Positions 36,351-45,594 are shown, counted from the stretch's first letter. The stretch: DNA of 64,000 nucleotides from Mucilaginibacter sp. KACC 22773 (GCF_028736215.1 NZ_CP117883.1:3100001-3164000), one strand, 5' to 3'. The notes: generated by a model not told the origin, from the sequence alone. Translations and numbers: made by a program.

Positions 36351-37250
36351 TTAATTTACCAGCTGATTGTCACTTGCCCTGCCAAATCCTACTGTATCCC
36401 GGTACATTTGTGGCGATACATCGGCATTGGTTTTAAAAAACCGGCTGAAATAATATTCGTCTTCATATCCCAGTTCCCATGCTATTTCTTTTACGGGCTT
36501 ATTGGTTAAATACAACTCGCGTTTGGCCTCGATGATAATGCGTTCGGCAATCAGGTTACTGATGGTTTTATTAAAATGGCTTTTGGTGATGCGGGCCAGC
36601 GCTTTTGCCGAAATGTTGAGCATATCGGCATAATCGCTCGCGCTGTGCTTGGTTTTGTAATGCATTTCGATGGCATCCTGAAGGCTTTGCAAAACAAGCG
36701 GTTCTTTATTTATTTTGTCGGGATCCCTGTCCAACACCTGCTGTTCGGATTTTAGACGGGAGGCCGTGATCAAGAAAATTTTCAGATACGATACCAGGAT
36801 ATCGAATTGGGCCATCCCCTTATTTTGCATTTCGGCTTTTACCTGGTTTATCACCATATCAAAAGTAGCCGCACTGGTGGCGTCGATTTTTATATATGGC
36901 GGATGGTAAATATTGTCAAACAAAATACCACTGCACGATACCTCTTTATGATGCTTATGGATACAAAAAAAATCGGGGTGAAACTGAATAGCTACGCCGT
37001 TAATAGCTTGCGCTGTAGAAAGCATAAAGGGCTGATAGGGCGTAAACGCAAGCAGGTTGTCCTTTTCAAAGCTATATTCCGAAAAATCAGATTTTAACCT
37101 GCCCGATCCTTCTTTTACCCAGATAACCGAAAAATAATTATTGCGCTGTAAATGGTCGAAATAGCTGTTATCCTCAAATAAAAAAAGTTTAAAGGCAAGG
37201 TTCCCGGTTAACGGATCAACCAGGGTAAAAGTATTTTGGTTGTCGGTCAT
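36351..37250 (-). CDS. AraC family transcriptional regulator
   Basis: 299 residues. A cupin-like sensing half precedes two C-terminal helix-turn-helix motifs: SASDYADMLNISAKALARIT and VKEIAWELGYEDEYYFSRFF, the second being the signature of AraC regulators. It starts directly at the end of the PNPO-like gene and is the last gene of a four-gene leftward set, which it may control. The inducer is unknown. Confidence 0.92.
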   Translation of the reverse strand: MTDNQNTFTLVDPLTGNLAFKLFLFEDNSYFDHLQRNNYFSVIWVKEGSGRLKSDFSEYSFEKDNLLAFTPYQPFMLSTAQAINGVAIQFHPDFFCIHKHHKEVSCSGILFDNIYHPPYIKIDATSAATFDMVINQVKAEMQNKGMAQFDILVSYLKIFLITASRLKSEQQVLDRDPDKINKEPLVLQSLQDAIEMHYKTKHSASDYADMLNISAKALARITKSHFNKTISNLIAERIIIEAKRELYLTNKPVKEIAWELGYEDEYYFSRFFKTNADVSPQMYRDTVGFGRASDNQLVN

Positions 37251-37865
37251 TTATTTTGATGCTAACTGTGCTTTAAGAGCGTGGTTTTCGGCTCTCAATT
37301 TATTGATGTATTCGTGTTGGGCCGCAAACTCATGTTGAATCTCCTCAAGGGTATACCTTGGGGTAATATGTTGCGGGCAGTTCCAATCGTAGGCTGTCAC
37401 CTTTAACAGGATAATTCTTTCGGGCTTAAATTTATAATCCGGCAGGTTTAGCTTATCATACAATTCGGCGTTATTATCGATATCTAAAATACTTGCTTCT
37501 GCAAAAATCTTAAGCCGGGCTTTTGCGGCCTGATCTAACAGGAATAAAGCTACCTTATTGTGGGTAGCCAAATTACCTGCGGATATGTATTGCTTATTGC
37601 CTCCAAAATCAATAAAGCCCAGGGTTTCATGATCCAACACCTTCAAAAAACCTTTAGGACCACCGCGAAACTGTATATAAGGGTAACCACTTTCGCTAAT
37701 AGTGGATAGGTAAAAATTATCCTGCTGGCTTATAAAATCCTCTTCGGCTTCGGTAAAACCATCAGTGTATTTAAATTCCTGCTGCCGTGCATAACCGGCA
37801 CGGCTACCATAACGTTCCTGGAATTCCTTTACGGCATCGGTAAAAGCAATTTGCGCGTAATTCAT
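37251..37865 (-). CDS. Pyridoxamine 5'-phosphate oxidase family flavoprotein
   Basis: 204 residues of split-barrel FMN-binding fold: FISQQDNFYLSTISESGYPY and FLKVLDHETLGFIDFGGNKQY are typical. The protein probably binds FMN or F420-like cofactors and reduces or shields a small oxidised compound; true PNPO activity is unlikely at this length and divergence. A C-terminal coiled-coil segment (INKLRAENHALKAQLAS) may dimerise it. It lies between the SnoaL-like and AraC genes. Confidence 0.85.
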   Translation of the reverse strand: MNYAQIAFTDAVKEFQERYGSRAGYARQQEFKYTDGFTEAEEDFISQQDNFYLSTISESGYPYIQFRGGPKGFLKVLDHETLGFIDFGGNKQYISAGNLATHNKVALFLLDQAAKARLKIFAEASILDIDNNAELYDKLNLPDYKFKPERIILLKVTAYDWNCPQHITPRYTLEEIQHEFAAQHEYINKLRAENHALKAQLASK

Positions 37866-37874
37866 AATGTGTTC

Positions 37875-38291
37875 TTAATATAGTTTCCTATCGGTTTCGG
37901 CAATAGGCATATCGTTAATGCTGGCAAAACGCTTTTGCATGTAGCCATTCTCGTCAAACTCCCAAAGCTCGTTTCCGTAGCTACGATACCACTGGCCGGT
38001 GTGGTCGTGCCATTCGTACTCAAACCTTACAGCCATACGGTTTTCGCGGAAACCCCAAAGTTCTTTCTTTAATTTATAATCCAGTTCTTTCTCCCATTTC
38101 TGCGTTAAAAACTGTTTAACTTCTTCGCGGCCATTTATAAAATCGGTGCGGTTGCGCCATTCAGTATCAATGGTATAGGCAAGGCTCACCTTTTCAGGGT
38201 CGCGGGTATTCCAGGCATCCTCGGCAGCCTGCACTTTCTGCTGTGCTGTTTCCATGTTAAAAGGAGGGAGGGGATAGCGTTTGTTTTCCAT
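37875..38291 (-). CDS. DUF1348/NTF2-like (SnoaL) protein
   Basis: 138 residues with the NTF2-like alpha-plus-beta cone pattern, starting [20 protein letters not shown] and holding [13 protein letters not shown] and [20 protein letters not shown], which mark the DUF1348 group. The fold binds small hydrophobic molecules; function unknown. It is nine bases from the PNPO-like gene and shares its operon. Confidence 0.87.
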   Translation of the reverse strand: MENKRYPLPPFNMETAQQKVQAAEDAWNTRDPEKVSLAYTIDTEWRNRTDFINGREEVKQFLTQKWEKELDYKLKKELWGFRENRMAVRFEYEWHDHTGQWYRSYGNELWEFDENGYMQKRFASINDMPIAETDRKLY

Positions 38292-38336
38292 GATGACGTT
38301 GTTTTAAACTTGATAAAAGTAGTGAAAGAGAGGCGA

Positions 38337-38470
38337 GAATCAAGAATCAAGAATCAAGATGAAAAAACTGCACCTGTCCTAATTATTGATCGCCGGCATT
38401 TAATTCTTTTTAATTATGCTGAAAAAATACCTGTCTTAATTCTTGATTCTTGACTCTTGACTCTTGATTC
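38337..38470. repeat. AATCAAG-type inverted repeat (second copy)
   Basis: The left arm (38337-38359) is three tandem GAATCAA units; the right arm (38434-38470) is the complementary TTGATTC/TTGACTC series. Sequence and spacing resemble the element at 13475-13596. It lies inside an operon, right after the carboxymuconolactone-type gene stop. Confidence 0.75.
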
Positions 38471-38473
38471 TTT

Positions 38474-39031
38474 TTACAAGGCTTCAACAGAATTATAAGC
38501 GTTTACCACGGGGAAATCAATGTCGGTTTTGGCAGTATTATTAAAATAGTTGGTCAGAACATTTAGTGCCACATGGCCAACAATTTCGCCTATCTCGCCG
38601 TCGGTAAAGCCAGCCGCTTTTACCGCTTCAACATCGGCATCATTTACCAGTCCTTGTTTTGCTGTTAAGATGGTTGCAAATTGCAAAGCTGCAGCTGTTT
38701 TGGCATCATGGCTATTCGCGTTACGGGCATCTGTTAAAGTTGCAGCGTCAATATGTGCCAGCTTTTCGCCTATATAGGTATGTGCAGATAAACAGTAATC
38801 ACAATTGTTTTTTTCGGATACGGCCATAGCCAGCAGCTCACCGGTTTTTGCTCCAAGCTTGCCATGTGCCAGTGCCCCGCTAAAGTTCAGGTAACCTTCT
38901 AACAAGGCCGATGAATTGCCCATGGTGCGCATCATGTTGGGTACAACACCCAATTTACTTTGTATTGCAGAAAATAATTCTTTTGTTTTGCCTGTAGCTT
39001 CGTCAGGATTTAATGCTTTTAAACGTGCCAT
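38474..39031 (-). CDS. Carboxymuconolactone decarboxylase/AhpD-like protein
   Basis: 185 residues from MARLKALNPDEATGK. The AhpD-type active site is visible as EKNNCDYCLSAHTYIG, with a CxxC pair and a following histidine. Such proteins act as small peroxidases or thiol-dependent reductases. I use the ATG at 39029-39031; the longer frame would add a cysteine-rich, unlikely N-terminus. First gene of the leftward redox operon with the SnoaL-like, PNPO-like and AraC genes. Confidence 0.9.
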   Translation of the reverse strand: MARLKALNPDEATGKTKELFSAIQSKLGVVPNMMRTMGNSSALLEGYLNFSGALAHGKLGAKTGELLAMAVSEKNNCDYCLSAHTYIGEKLAHIDAATLTDARNANSHDAKTAAALQFATILTAKQGLVNDADVEAVKAAGFTDGEIGEIVGHVALNVLTNYFNNTAKTDIDFPVVNAYNSVEAL

Positions 39032-39197
39032 TGTAGTATGTTTTTGTTTGTCGTTATTGACAATACAAAAGTGCACACAGCAGCAAAGCTGTAACATGGA
39101 TGAATTTCGTTAGTACATGGACAATTTTCCCAACCGCGTTCTCAAAGAACTCAAAAACACCCAGGTCTAAAGTCTTTTGCCAGGTTTAGCCGATGAG

Positions 39198-40244
39198 TTA
39201 TAAAATAAACTTTTTGTATATGTTGGCAGCAGTAGCCAATCTTGTTGTTTGAACTTTATTAAGTTTGCCAAACAGGTTATAATTAATATCAACAGTGTTT
39301 GTTTTAATTGCCCGCTTCCAGTTGCCAACAACCTGGTTATCTATCACAATCACCGGATCGAAAATTACATACCTGGCCTGCTCCCTGTATTTGGGCGCAA
39401 CCAACGCGTCGCGATCTTTATAGGCTATGGCAAATTCATCATAAGCAGGCAACAAGTAAGCTTTGTTTTTAGTTGGAGCAGTTGTTGTATGATGGGGCAT
39501 CCAATATGTCTTTCCGTCAATTACTTCGCTTATTAGGTGCCCTTTTATATGTTCAAGACCGGTACCGGCGTCTGCAATAGTAAGCCCCGACCAGTTGGCA
39601 AAATCGTGTACGGTAGCTGGCCCCCGCGTATTAAAAAAGCCCGTTGCCAGTTTAGTTAGCGCTTCGTCGTGGGTTAGCAATGGGGTTGCCGGCACCCGGT
39701 CATCAAGCAGCGCGTATGTAAATTGTTTACCAATGCGGCCACCACTGCAAATAACGCCGTCAAGTTCGGCATGCATCAGTAAAAGGGTAAAGCGTAAGTC
39801 GTCGGTTGGAATATGATTTCTGGTTAGCACGTCGGTTAATTCTGCCCGGGTGAGTTGTTTATTGCCTTGCATGGCTTGTATAAATACCTCGTTGGCTTTA
39901 TTAAATACAATACTATCCAGTTCGAATTTTTTATACATCCCTGCGTTAATGGCATGTATACGGGGTGCGGTAAGCGCCAGCATCCAACGGATATCGGCGG
40001 GCGCAACAAAGTGCCAGGTAGGCCTTAGCAGGTGGGTGCGCAATATGCGGCCATCGGTGATAGCTTGTTCAACAATACTTTCTTTTGCCGAGGTCATACG
40101 TATCCCAATGGCCCATTTGGCCCCTGCGTAATCCTGGGCCTGCATGGCCACCATGTTTTTGACAACATCCTCCGGCTTGCTAAAAACGGGGCTGCTAATG
40201 TACTGGTTATACATTCGCAACCGGGCTAAAGGATTATCTTTCAT
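39198..40244 (-). CDS. AlkZ-like winged-helix DNA glycosylase candidate
   Basis: 348 residues of the HTH_42 (YcaQ/AlkZ) superfamily. The motif MQAQDYAGAKWAIGIR near residue 33 contains Q-A-Q, the catalytic Q-hydrophobic-Q of Streptomyces AlkZ, a glycosylase that unhooks DNA crosslinks. YcaQ-type members have a different motif here. Other segments (LRTHLLRPTWHFVAPADIRW and LLPAYDEFAIAYKDR) fit the family. It may protect against alkylating natural products. No biosynthetic cluster lies next to it. Confidence 0.82.
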   Translation of the reverse strand: MKDNPLARLRMYNQYISSPVFSKPEDVVKNMVAMQAQDYAGAKWAIGIRMTSAKESIVEQAITDGRILRTHLLRPTWHFVAPADIRWMLALTAPRIHAINAGMYKKFELDSIVFNKANEVFIQAMQGNKQLTRAELTDVLTRNHIPTDDLRFTLLLMHAELDGVICSGGRIGKQFTYALLDDRVPATPLLTHDEALTKLATGFFNTRGPATVHDFANWSGLTIADAGTGLEHIKGHLISEVIDGKTYWMPHHTTTAPTKNKAYLLPAYDEFAIAYKDRDALVAPKYREQARYVIFDPVIVIDNQVVGNWKRAIKTNTVDINYNLFGKLNKVQTTRLATAANIYKKFIL

Positions 40245-40320
40245 TGATAGTATTTTAGTTATATTACAAATTTATCAGGCCTTAATGACAAAGGCATGTC
40301 AGCATGAAATTTTATAATAG

Positions 40321-40569
40321 TTAGAAATTGTAGCGGTAATATGCATCTTTAAAATCAGTACGCATCTCTATAAACCGGGCGCCAACTTTGGTTAAAAACT
40401 CCTCATCAAGCAATTCAAAAACACTGTTAACGCCATCGGTTAAATCCATTTCGGCAACTTTAAAACTTTGCTCCAGGGTACCCTGTTCTATCTTTACAAT
40501 AAACTTTTGGTTCATATTCATGATAGTAACTTTAAAATCGGGGTGCGGTAGTTCTGCAATAATTCTCAT
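40321..40569 (-). CDS. Small protein of unknown function
   Basis: 82 residues, alpha/beta character, no signal or membrane segment, beginning MRIIAELPHPDFKVTIM and ending KDAYYRYNF. It lies three bases after the CrtA-like gene and is very likely co-transcribed with it. I recognise no family. Confidence 0.72.
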   Translation of the reverse strand: MRIIAELPHPDFKVTIMNMNQKFIVKIEQGTLEQSFKVAEMDLTDGVNSVFELLDEEFLTKVGARFIEMRTDFKDAYYRYNF

Positions 40570-40572
40570 ATT

Positions 40573-41274
40573 TTAATTTTTCAATAAATCATTTAAAGGG
40601 TCTTTACCGTCCAGCGAACCAAAGCTGGCAACCAGCCGGAAGCGAGCAAATAACTCTTCGCTGTACCAGTTCTCGCTGCGGGTAAGTTTTATTACCTCGG
40701 CGTGCTCCCGGCTTTTGTAGGCAAAGTTTTTTACATCATCAATGCTTTTCCAAACAGAAAATGTTGCCTGCCGATAAACGGGCGCTTCGCCAACACCAAA
40801 CGAGGTAACATAACCAGGGGCCGATGTCATTAGACCAGCCACCTCATCCACATGACTCCAGAAATTCTTAAGCCTGCTTATGCGGATGGTGGCCCGTGTT
40901 AGCACAGCCACGGGGCCGGTATAATTTGTGGCTTCGGGATTGCCAAAGGGTTCTTTGCCACTCCACTTACCATGGCTTTGCAGGGGCTGGCATAGTACGG
41001 TATAACCTTCATGGCCAAATATTTTCCACCAGCCCGATACAAACGACCGGTTATAAAACCTGTCAAAATCTTCACGGCTTTCCCAGCAGGCTAATAAGCC
41101 CCACTGCTGCCAGTCGGGTTGTAAATCAAAAGTTCCGTTTTTGCCCGAGCCCAGCAGCTTGTAAAATGTGCAGCCTTTTTGCAGCAGCAAGGGCAGCCGG
41201 TGGATAGCCATGGCGAGTAATGCGAATGGTATAAACAGCTTGCGGTAACGTATTATGGTTAAGCTAACATACAT
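40573..41274 (-). CDS. Spheroidene monooxygenase (CrtA)-like protein
   Basis: 233 residues resembling the CrtA family, whose members add a keto group to carotenoids. The family core is recognisable: FYKLLGSGKNGTFDLQPDW then WGLLACWESREDFDRF, with a later GEAPVYRQATFSVWKS. No other carotenoid gene lies in the window and the organism has no sign of phototrophy, so the substrate may differ. The first 30 residues are hydrophobic (FIPFALLAMAIH) and may attach to the membrane. It pairs with the 82-residue gene. Confidence 0.8.
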   Translation of the reverse strand: MYVSLTIIRYRKLFIPFALLAMAIHRLPLLLQKGCTFYKLLGSGKNGTFDLQPDWQQWGLLACWESREDFDRFYNRSFVSGWWKIFGHEGYTVLCQPLQSHGKWSGKEPFGNPEATNYTGPVAVLTRATIRISRLKNFWSHVDEVAGLMTSAPGYVTSFGVGEAPVYRQATFSVWKSIDDVKNFAYKSREHAEVIKLTRSENWYSEELFARFRLVASFGSLDGKDPLNDLLKN

Positions 41275-41764
41275 GTACCCGCTAAATAAAAGATTTAATG
41301 TGATATAGTTGGAATTTACATTCAGGAAGCAAAATTTTTACATAAAAGTGTCAGGGCAACCGCATCTGAATAATTAGCGGCGATAAGCTGTTATTTAATA
41401 TTAACTAAAACGATACCTTATGTTTATTGCCTCATCCTGGCCAAAAAATCCAGGTTGCTTCGGTAACTTGTTTTGGCCAACAACAGGTACAAATATTTGG
41501 ATGCACTTAAATTGCCTGATATATCAGATTAGTGTTAATCATGATAAATTACAAACAATTAACTATCAAATGCTTATAAATAAAATAGCTAAAATGTGTT
41601 AAGTTATGTTAACCCAACTCAGATGCGTTTTGCCCGATAAAGTTGCCGCGAGAATTGTGGTCGATGATTTGCAGCTTTCAAAACTAAACCTTGCGACGTG
41701 AAACATTAATACTAAATTGCATAACGGAATTACATTTCCAAACTAACCTTTTGAAATATCAATT
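41275..41764. other. 490-base intergenic stretch without a recognisable gene
   Basis: Lies between the divergent CrtA-like and ThuA genes and presumably carries both promoters. A 60-codon frame at 41420-41602 has low-complexity, non-protein-like composition. A small CCTGG/CCAGG hairpin occurs near 41433-41454. I see no tRNA, riboswitch core or repeat family here. Confidence 0.5.
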
Positions 41765-42478
41765 ATGAAAAAATTAATCATCATTTGCCTGCTAACGGGC
41801 TTGGCTATCATCAATGCAGCCGCCAAAACCAAAGTGCTGGTATTTTGCAAAACAGCCGGGTTTCATCACAATTCTATAGCGGTTGGCGTACCGGCTATTA
41901 TGAAGCTGGGGGCCGAAAATGGCTTTACTGTAGATAGCACAACCAATGCCGAAAAGTTTACTGCCGCCAACTTAAAGCAATATGCGGCTGTAATATTTTT
42001 AAGTACTACGGGTGATGTTTTGAACGATGCGCAGCAAACAGCCTTTGAACAGTATATTAAAGCCGGTGGCGGCTTTGTTGGGGTACATGCGGCCACCGAT
42101 ACCGAATATGATTGGGCCTGGTATGGCAAGCTGGTTGGCGCTTATTTTAAAAGTCACCCTAAACAGCAGGAAGCGGTTTTACATATTGTCGACCATGATT
42201 TTATTGCCACCAAACACCTGCCCGAAGACTGGAAACGCTGGGACGAATGGTATAATTACAAATGGATTGCCGATGACCTGCATGTATTGATCAAGATAGA
42301 TGAAAAAAGCTACACAGGCGGCGAAAACGGCGTTAACCATCCTATGGCCTGGTATCACAGCTTTGATGGCGGCAGGGCCTTTTATACTGAGCTTGGGCAC
42401 ACCGACGAGTCATATGCCGATCCGTTATACCTGAAGCATTTGCTGGGCGGGATTCAATATGCAATAGGGAAGAAGTAG
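41765..42478 (+). CDS. Secreted ThuA domain protein
   Basis: 237 residues with a signal peptide (IICLLTGLAIINAAAKT). The ThuA (trehalose-utilisation) glutamine-amidotransferase-like fold is shown by KVLVFCKTAGFHHNSI, GGGFVGVHAATDTEYDW and HPMAWYHSFDGGRAFYTELG. In Bacteroidota such proteins are periplasmic and linked to sugar metabolism, with no proven reaction. Single gene. Confidence 0.9.
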   Translation: MKKLIIICLLTGLAIINAAAKTKVLVFCKTAGFHHNSIAVGVPAIMKLGAENGFTVDSTTNAEKFTAANLKQYAAVIFLSTTGDVLNDAQQTAFEQYIKAGGGFVGVHAATDTEYDWAWYGKLVGAYFKSHPKQQEAVLHIVDHDFIATKHLPEDWKRWDEWYNYKWIADDLHVLIKIDEKSYTGGENGVNHPMAWYHSFDGGRAFYTELGHTDESYADPLYLKHLLGGIQYAIGKK

Positions 42479-42603
42479 TTGGCATCTGAAGGATGCTCTC
42501 TATGGGAGGAATCCAGGAAAAGCCTATGAACAAATCTCCGGCCTGATAAACAGGATGCAGATAGGGCCGGAGATGTTCATCAGTTGAATTTTATGCTATT
42601 GAT

Positions 42604-43563
42604 CTATTGCCTTTTTGCAACTATATCATTCATAATCATATCGGCATGCACCCGCGAGTTTTCAATAAACCAAAGGTGGGTATCCAATCCTCCGCAAACT
42701 ACGCCCGCAAGGTATAAACCGGGCAGGTTGGTTTCCATCGTTTCCGGATTGTATTGGGGAATAAATTTATCTTCGGACAGGATAATGCCCAGTTTTTTCA
42801 GAAAATCGAAATTGGGTTTATAGCCTGTCATCGCCATTACAAAATCGTTAGGAATGGTAATCAATCCATCAGGTGTTTTGATATCAACCTGATGCTCGCG
42901 GATGGCTTCAAGATTGGAGTTGAAATAAGCCTTTATACTGCCTTCTTTTATCCGGTTAATGATATCCGGCCGTACCCAGTATTTAACCCTGCTGCTAATC
43001 TCAGGCCCACGCACCACAAGGGTGACATCGGCGCCCTTACGATAGGTTTCCAGAGCAACATCAATGGCCGAATTGCTGGAACCAACCACCACCACTTTTT
43101 GCGAGGTATAATAATGCGGATCCTGGTAATAGTGTTTTACTTTGGGCAGATCTTCGCCGGGGATATTTAAATTAACCGCTATGTCATAAAAGCCGGTAGA
43201 TAGTATCACCTTTTTTGCCCGGTAAGTTGTTTTATTGGTTGTTATAGTATAGCCATCATCATCGGCCTTTACGTTGGTTACCTCCTCAAATAAATGGAGC
43301 GGAAGGTTGTTTGACAGGGCAACCCTGCGGTAATATTCCAGTGCATCGTTACGGGTGGGTTTGTTATGAACGGTTACAAAAGGTACGCCGCCAATCTCCA
43401 ATTTCTCTGAAGTTGAGAAGAAGGTCATAGTAGAGGGATAATTATATAACGAGTTTACCAGGCAGCCTTTTTCCACAATTACAAAACTTAAACCTGCTTT
43501 TTGGGCTGCCAGTCCGCAAGCCAAACCTATGGGGCCGCCACCTATAATGAGTATATCGAGCAT
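42604..43563 (-). CDS. YpdA-type FAD/NADPH disulfide reductase
   Basis: 319 residues from MLDILIIGGGPIGLACG (FAD-binding GGGPIG at 8-13). A second dinucleotide motif VVVGSSNSAIDVALE binds NADPH, and the C-terminal GLYLAGVVCGGLDTHLW is typical of YpdA. The redox-active CxxC of thioredoxin reductase is absent, as expected for YpdA, which reduces bacillithiol disulfide. The longer frame upstream of the ATG at 43561-43563 is not needed. Bacillithiol synthesis genes are not in the window. Confidence 0.88.
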   Translation of the reverse strand: MLDILIIGGGPIGLACGLAAQKAGLSFVIVEKGCLVNSLYNYPSTMTFFSTSEKLEIGGVPFVTVHNKPTRNDALEYYRRVALSNNLPLHLFEEVTNVKADDDGYTITTNKTTYRAKKVILSTGFYDIAVNLNIPGEDLPKVKHYYQDPHYYTSQKVVVVGSSNSAIDVALETYRKGADVTLVVRGPEISSRVKYWVRPDIINRIKEGSIKAYFNSNLEAIREHQVDIKTPDGLITIPNDFVMAMTGYKPNFDFLKKLGIILSEDKFIPQYNPETMETNLPGLYLAGVVCGGLDTHLWFIENSRVHADMIMNDIVAKRQ

Positions 43564-43670
43564 GCTGCTAAGATAGGCAGTTTTTGAGAGACAATTGTGA
43601 ATCGATCTGCACAAGTGCCAATTTTGATTAAATAAGTAAAATGTTCAGGAGGAACCGCTGCACTTATATG

Positions 43671-44336
43671 TTAACCAGAAATAGCCATTAAATAGTCCAG
43701 GTTTGGTTGGGTGCGATTGCTGTATGGCCTTCCTGCCAGCCGGACCTGTTGCCCCTGGCTGATCCCTTGTAGCTGTACAGTTTGATAATGGGCGATAGCC
43801 CCGTCATCTGCCAACAATTGATATGCATGCTCTGAAATGATCATATCGTTATCCAACTCTTTAGTTTTGGCTTGTAGCCTGGATGCAATGTTGACAGGGA
43901 GGCCCATTACTGATAGTTGCGGAGCGTTATCCAATCCAAACTGGCCAACGAAAACATTACCAGCGTGCAAACCGACACCAATCTCGAGCGGGCCTCCATA
44001 ATAAGGTTCGTCATAAGCTTCGTTATACAGGCCAACCGTTTGGAACATCACTTTAGCAGCCTGGTAGGCATTGTTCACGGATTCTTTTAACCCGGTTTGT
44101 AAACCAAACACAGCATACATACTGTCTCCGGCGATCTCTACCACCTTGCCTTCGAATTTCTTAATGATTTGATTAAACGCGGTGAACAAACGGCGTACAA
44201 TTTGAATGACGGTTTTACCAGACTGGGCTTCCAATAAGCCGGTGAAATTCCGGATATCGAGAAACAGGATGGCAAGTTCCTGTTCTTTGTCTGGGGGAGC
44301 AGGCACCGGGCTCAGCATGAAATAATTATTTTCCAT
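43671..44336 (-). CDS. Class III nucleotidyl cyclase (cytosolic)
   Basis: 221 residues, essentially one class III catalytic domain. Both metal aspartates are present (ILFLDIRNFT and EIAGDSMYAVF), and the transition-state Asn and Arg lie in PVNIASRLQ. By alignment with Rv1625c, the residue that reads the purine is Glu (VVEIAGD), not Lys, and its partner is Ser (QLSVMG). Glu at this place is the guanylate cyclase state, so cGMP is a possible product. The ATG at 44334-44336 is preferred to an upstream GTG. No sensory domain is attached. Confidence 0.88.
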   Translation of the reverse strand: MENNYFMLSPVPAPPDKEQELAILFLDIRNFTGLLEAQSGKTVIQIVRRLFTAFNQIIKKFEGKVVEIAGDSMYAVFGLQTGLKESVNNAYQAAKVMFQTVGLYNEAYDEPYYGGPLEIGVGLHAGNVFVGQFGLDNAPQLSVMGLPVNIASRLQAKTKELDNDMIISEHAYQLLADDGAIAHYQTVQLQGISQGQQVRLAGRPYSNRTQPNLDYLMAISG

Positions 44337-44587
44337 ATTAGTATAGACGATTAACACCTAAAACCATTTTAAACAAATGTAGAGGGATGACTAAATGGTA
44401 GCAAAGGAAAAAAGGTAAACCCGGGGCGCTTACCGGTAAAAGTAGGGATATGGGCGGTGAGCCGTGTCTTTTTTTGTACTGCCGCCTGATATTAGGACGA
44501 TTCAAAATACCAACAAAAAATTAACGTTCTTGCCGCGCGCCCAAAAAAACAAGAATCCAATGGGTACCTTTAGCCGTTGACTATTTT

Positions 44588-45052
44588 TTAGAATGACCGG
44601 AAATTTGGCCGGCTGATGAGCGGTGAAAACGACCATGGCACCGAACTTAGTATTACCAGCAGGGCTACGGTTAACCAAATCGCCATTGTTTTAAATTTTT
44701 TCAGGTCATTGGTTTGTCGTTTGCTTTTGACAGAGCCCAGAGTAATAAGGGTTATCCCTATCAGCATCATGGTAACGTGTTCCATGCCAAAAAAACGGAT
44801 TGCACGTTCATGTACTGCGGTGGCGAAGTGATGTAAGAAATAAGCGACAATAGGGCTGATGAAGTATAGCCAGACGCCCAGTATTAATTGAAGATGTGCT
44901 ATGGTGGCTGTAGTATGCCTTACAATGTTATCGAATTTCAAATAAGGACTTCCTGATAACCAGCCATGGTACGAACGAAAGATAGCGAACAGGAGGGTTA
45001 TCAATACCAGCCAGCGGGTGAGGGAGTGTAATGCCAATAAGGTTCCGTACAT
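44588..45052 (-). CDS. Four-helix membrane protein, cytochrome-like histidines
   Basis: 154 residues with four membrane helices. Histidines lie within or next to helices (LLALHSLTRWLVL, TTATIAHLQLILGVW, YFLHHFATAVHERAIRF and FGMEHVTMMLIGI), a pattern seen in small heme-binding membrane proteins. Heme binding is only a suggestion. Its downstream end lies close to the cyclase gene on the same strand, separated by 230 bases. Confidence 0.68.
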   Translation of the reverse strand: MYGTLLALHSLTRWLVLITLLFAIFRSYHGWLSGSPYLKFDNIVRHTTATIAHLQLILGVWLYFISPIVAYFLHHFATAVHERAIRFFGMEHVTMMLIGITLITLGSVKSKRQTNDLKKFKTMAIWLTVALLVILSSVPWSFSPLISRPNFRSF

Positions 45053-45267
45053 GTTTATGCAGACAATTATCTTGCAATAATATTTAATTTTTTTATGCTA
45101 CGAAGCCTTGTGCGCATTTTTTGGGGTATTTGTTACCTGGCTTCTCTCCGTTATGATTTTTAATTATAAGGGGGGCAAACGGCTGTAGTCTGGGAGGAAA
45201 CTTGATTACCGTCGCTTGGTTCACAATAAAAAAAGAACCCGCTTTTGGCAGGAAAAATATAGGCATA

Positions 45268-45373
45268 AAAAAGGGTAAGCTACTTTTATCGCGCCGCTCA
45301 ACTCTCTACCCTTGCTGCGTTCCCACCCTGGGGGAGTTCAAGAGGAGCTGGCCGTAAAAGACTTACCCCGGGG
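45268..45373 (-). ncRNA. ffs: Signal recognition particle RNA (small bacterial type)
   Basis: Read leftwards, the closing helix GGGGTAAG/CTTACCC flanks a hairpin whose tip carries the conserved domain IV sequence: CCCAGGGTGGGAACGCAGCA then AGGGTA. This is the Ffh-binding motif (G-GGAA-x-CAGCA-GG). The transcript ends in TTTTTT. It forms the particle with Ffh that brings ribosomes to the membrane. Exact ends are estimated to within a few bases. Confidence 0.9.
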
Positions 45374-45573
45374 CAAATATAGAAAAAGGATGCTTATCAG
45401 GTTAATAAATTGTTAAAAAAGGCTTACCCGCTGATAGTTAAAGGAATAGATTATTGTTTGTTGCCCGTTCCTGGTTACATCGGCCATAAACGCCAGCGCT
45501 TTGTTGGCCTTGAATGTTCGTGAACCGCGTGTTTTTAAAATTTACAGTGTTTTTTGATGGGTAGAAATAGCAA

Positions 45574-45594
45574 AGGCGGTTAAAATCACCGCCT
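45574..45594 (-). terminator. Terminator of the secreted unknown gene
   Basis: Perfect 7-bp arms AGGCGGT/ACCGCCT with a 7-base loop, followed leftwards by TTTGCTATTT, just after the stop codon at 45604. Confidence 0.75.

Noticed and set aside
41420..41602. 60-codon frame between the CrtA-like and ThuA genes
   Set aside because: Tryptophan-, asparagine- and isoleucine-rich composition from A/T-rich DNA, no ribosome-binding context and no domain; looks like chance.
45220..45290. Possible tRNA or other RNA next to the SRP RNA
   Set aside because: No cloverleaf or GTTCAA-type T-loop could be drawn; only the SRP RNA is supported.
45413..45541. A 42-codon leftward frame with protein-like composition (ANKALAFMADVTRNGQQTII...)
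   Set aside because: No start codon other than ATT or an internal ATG, an upstream stop, and no neighbour of similar sequence. It may be a gene remnant, but I cannot show it.
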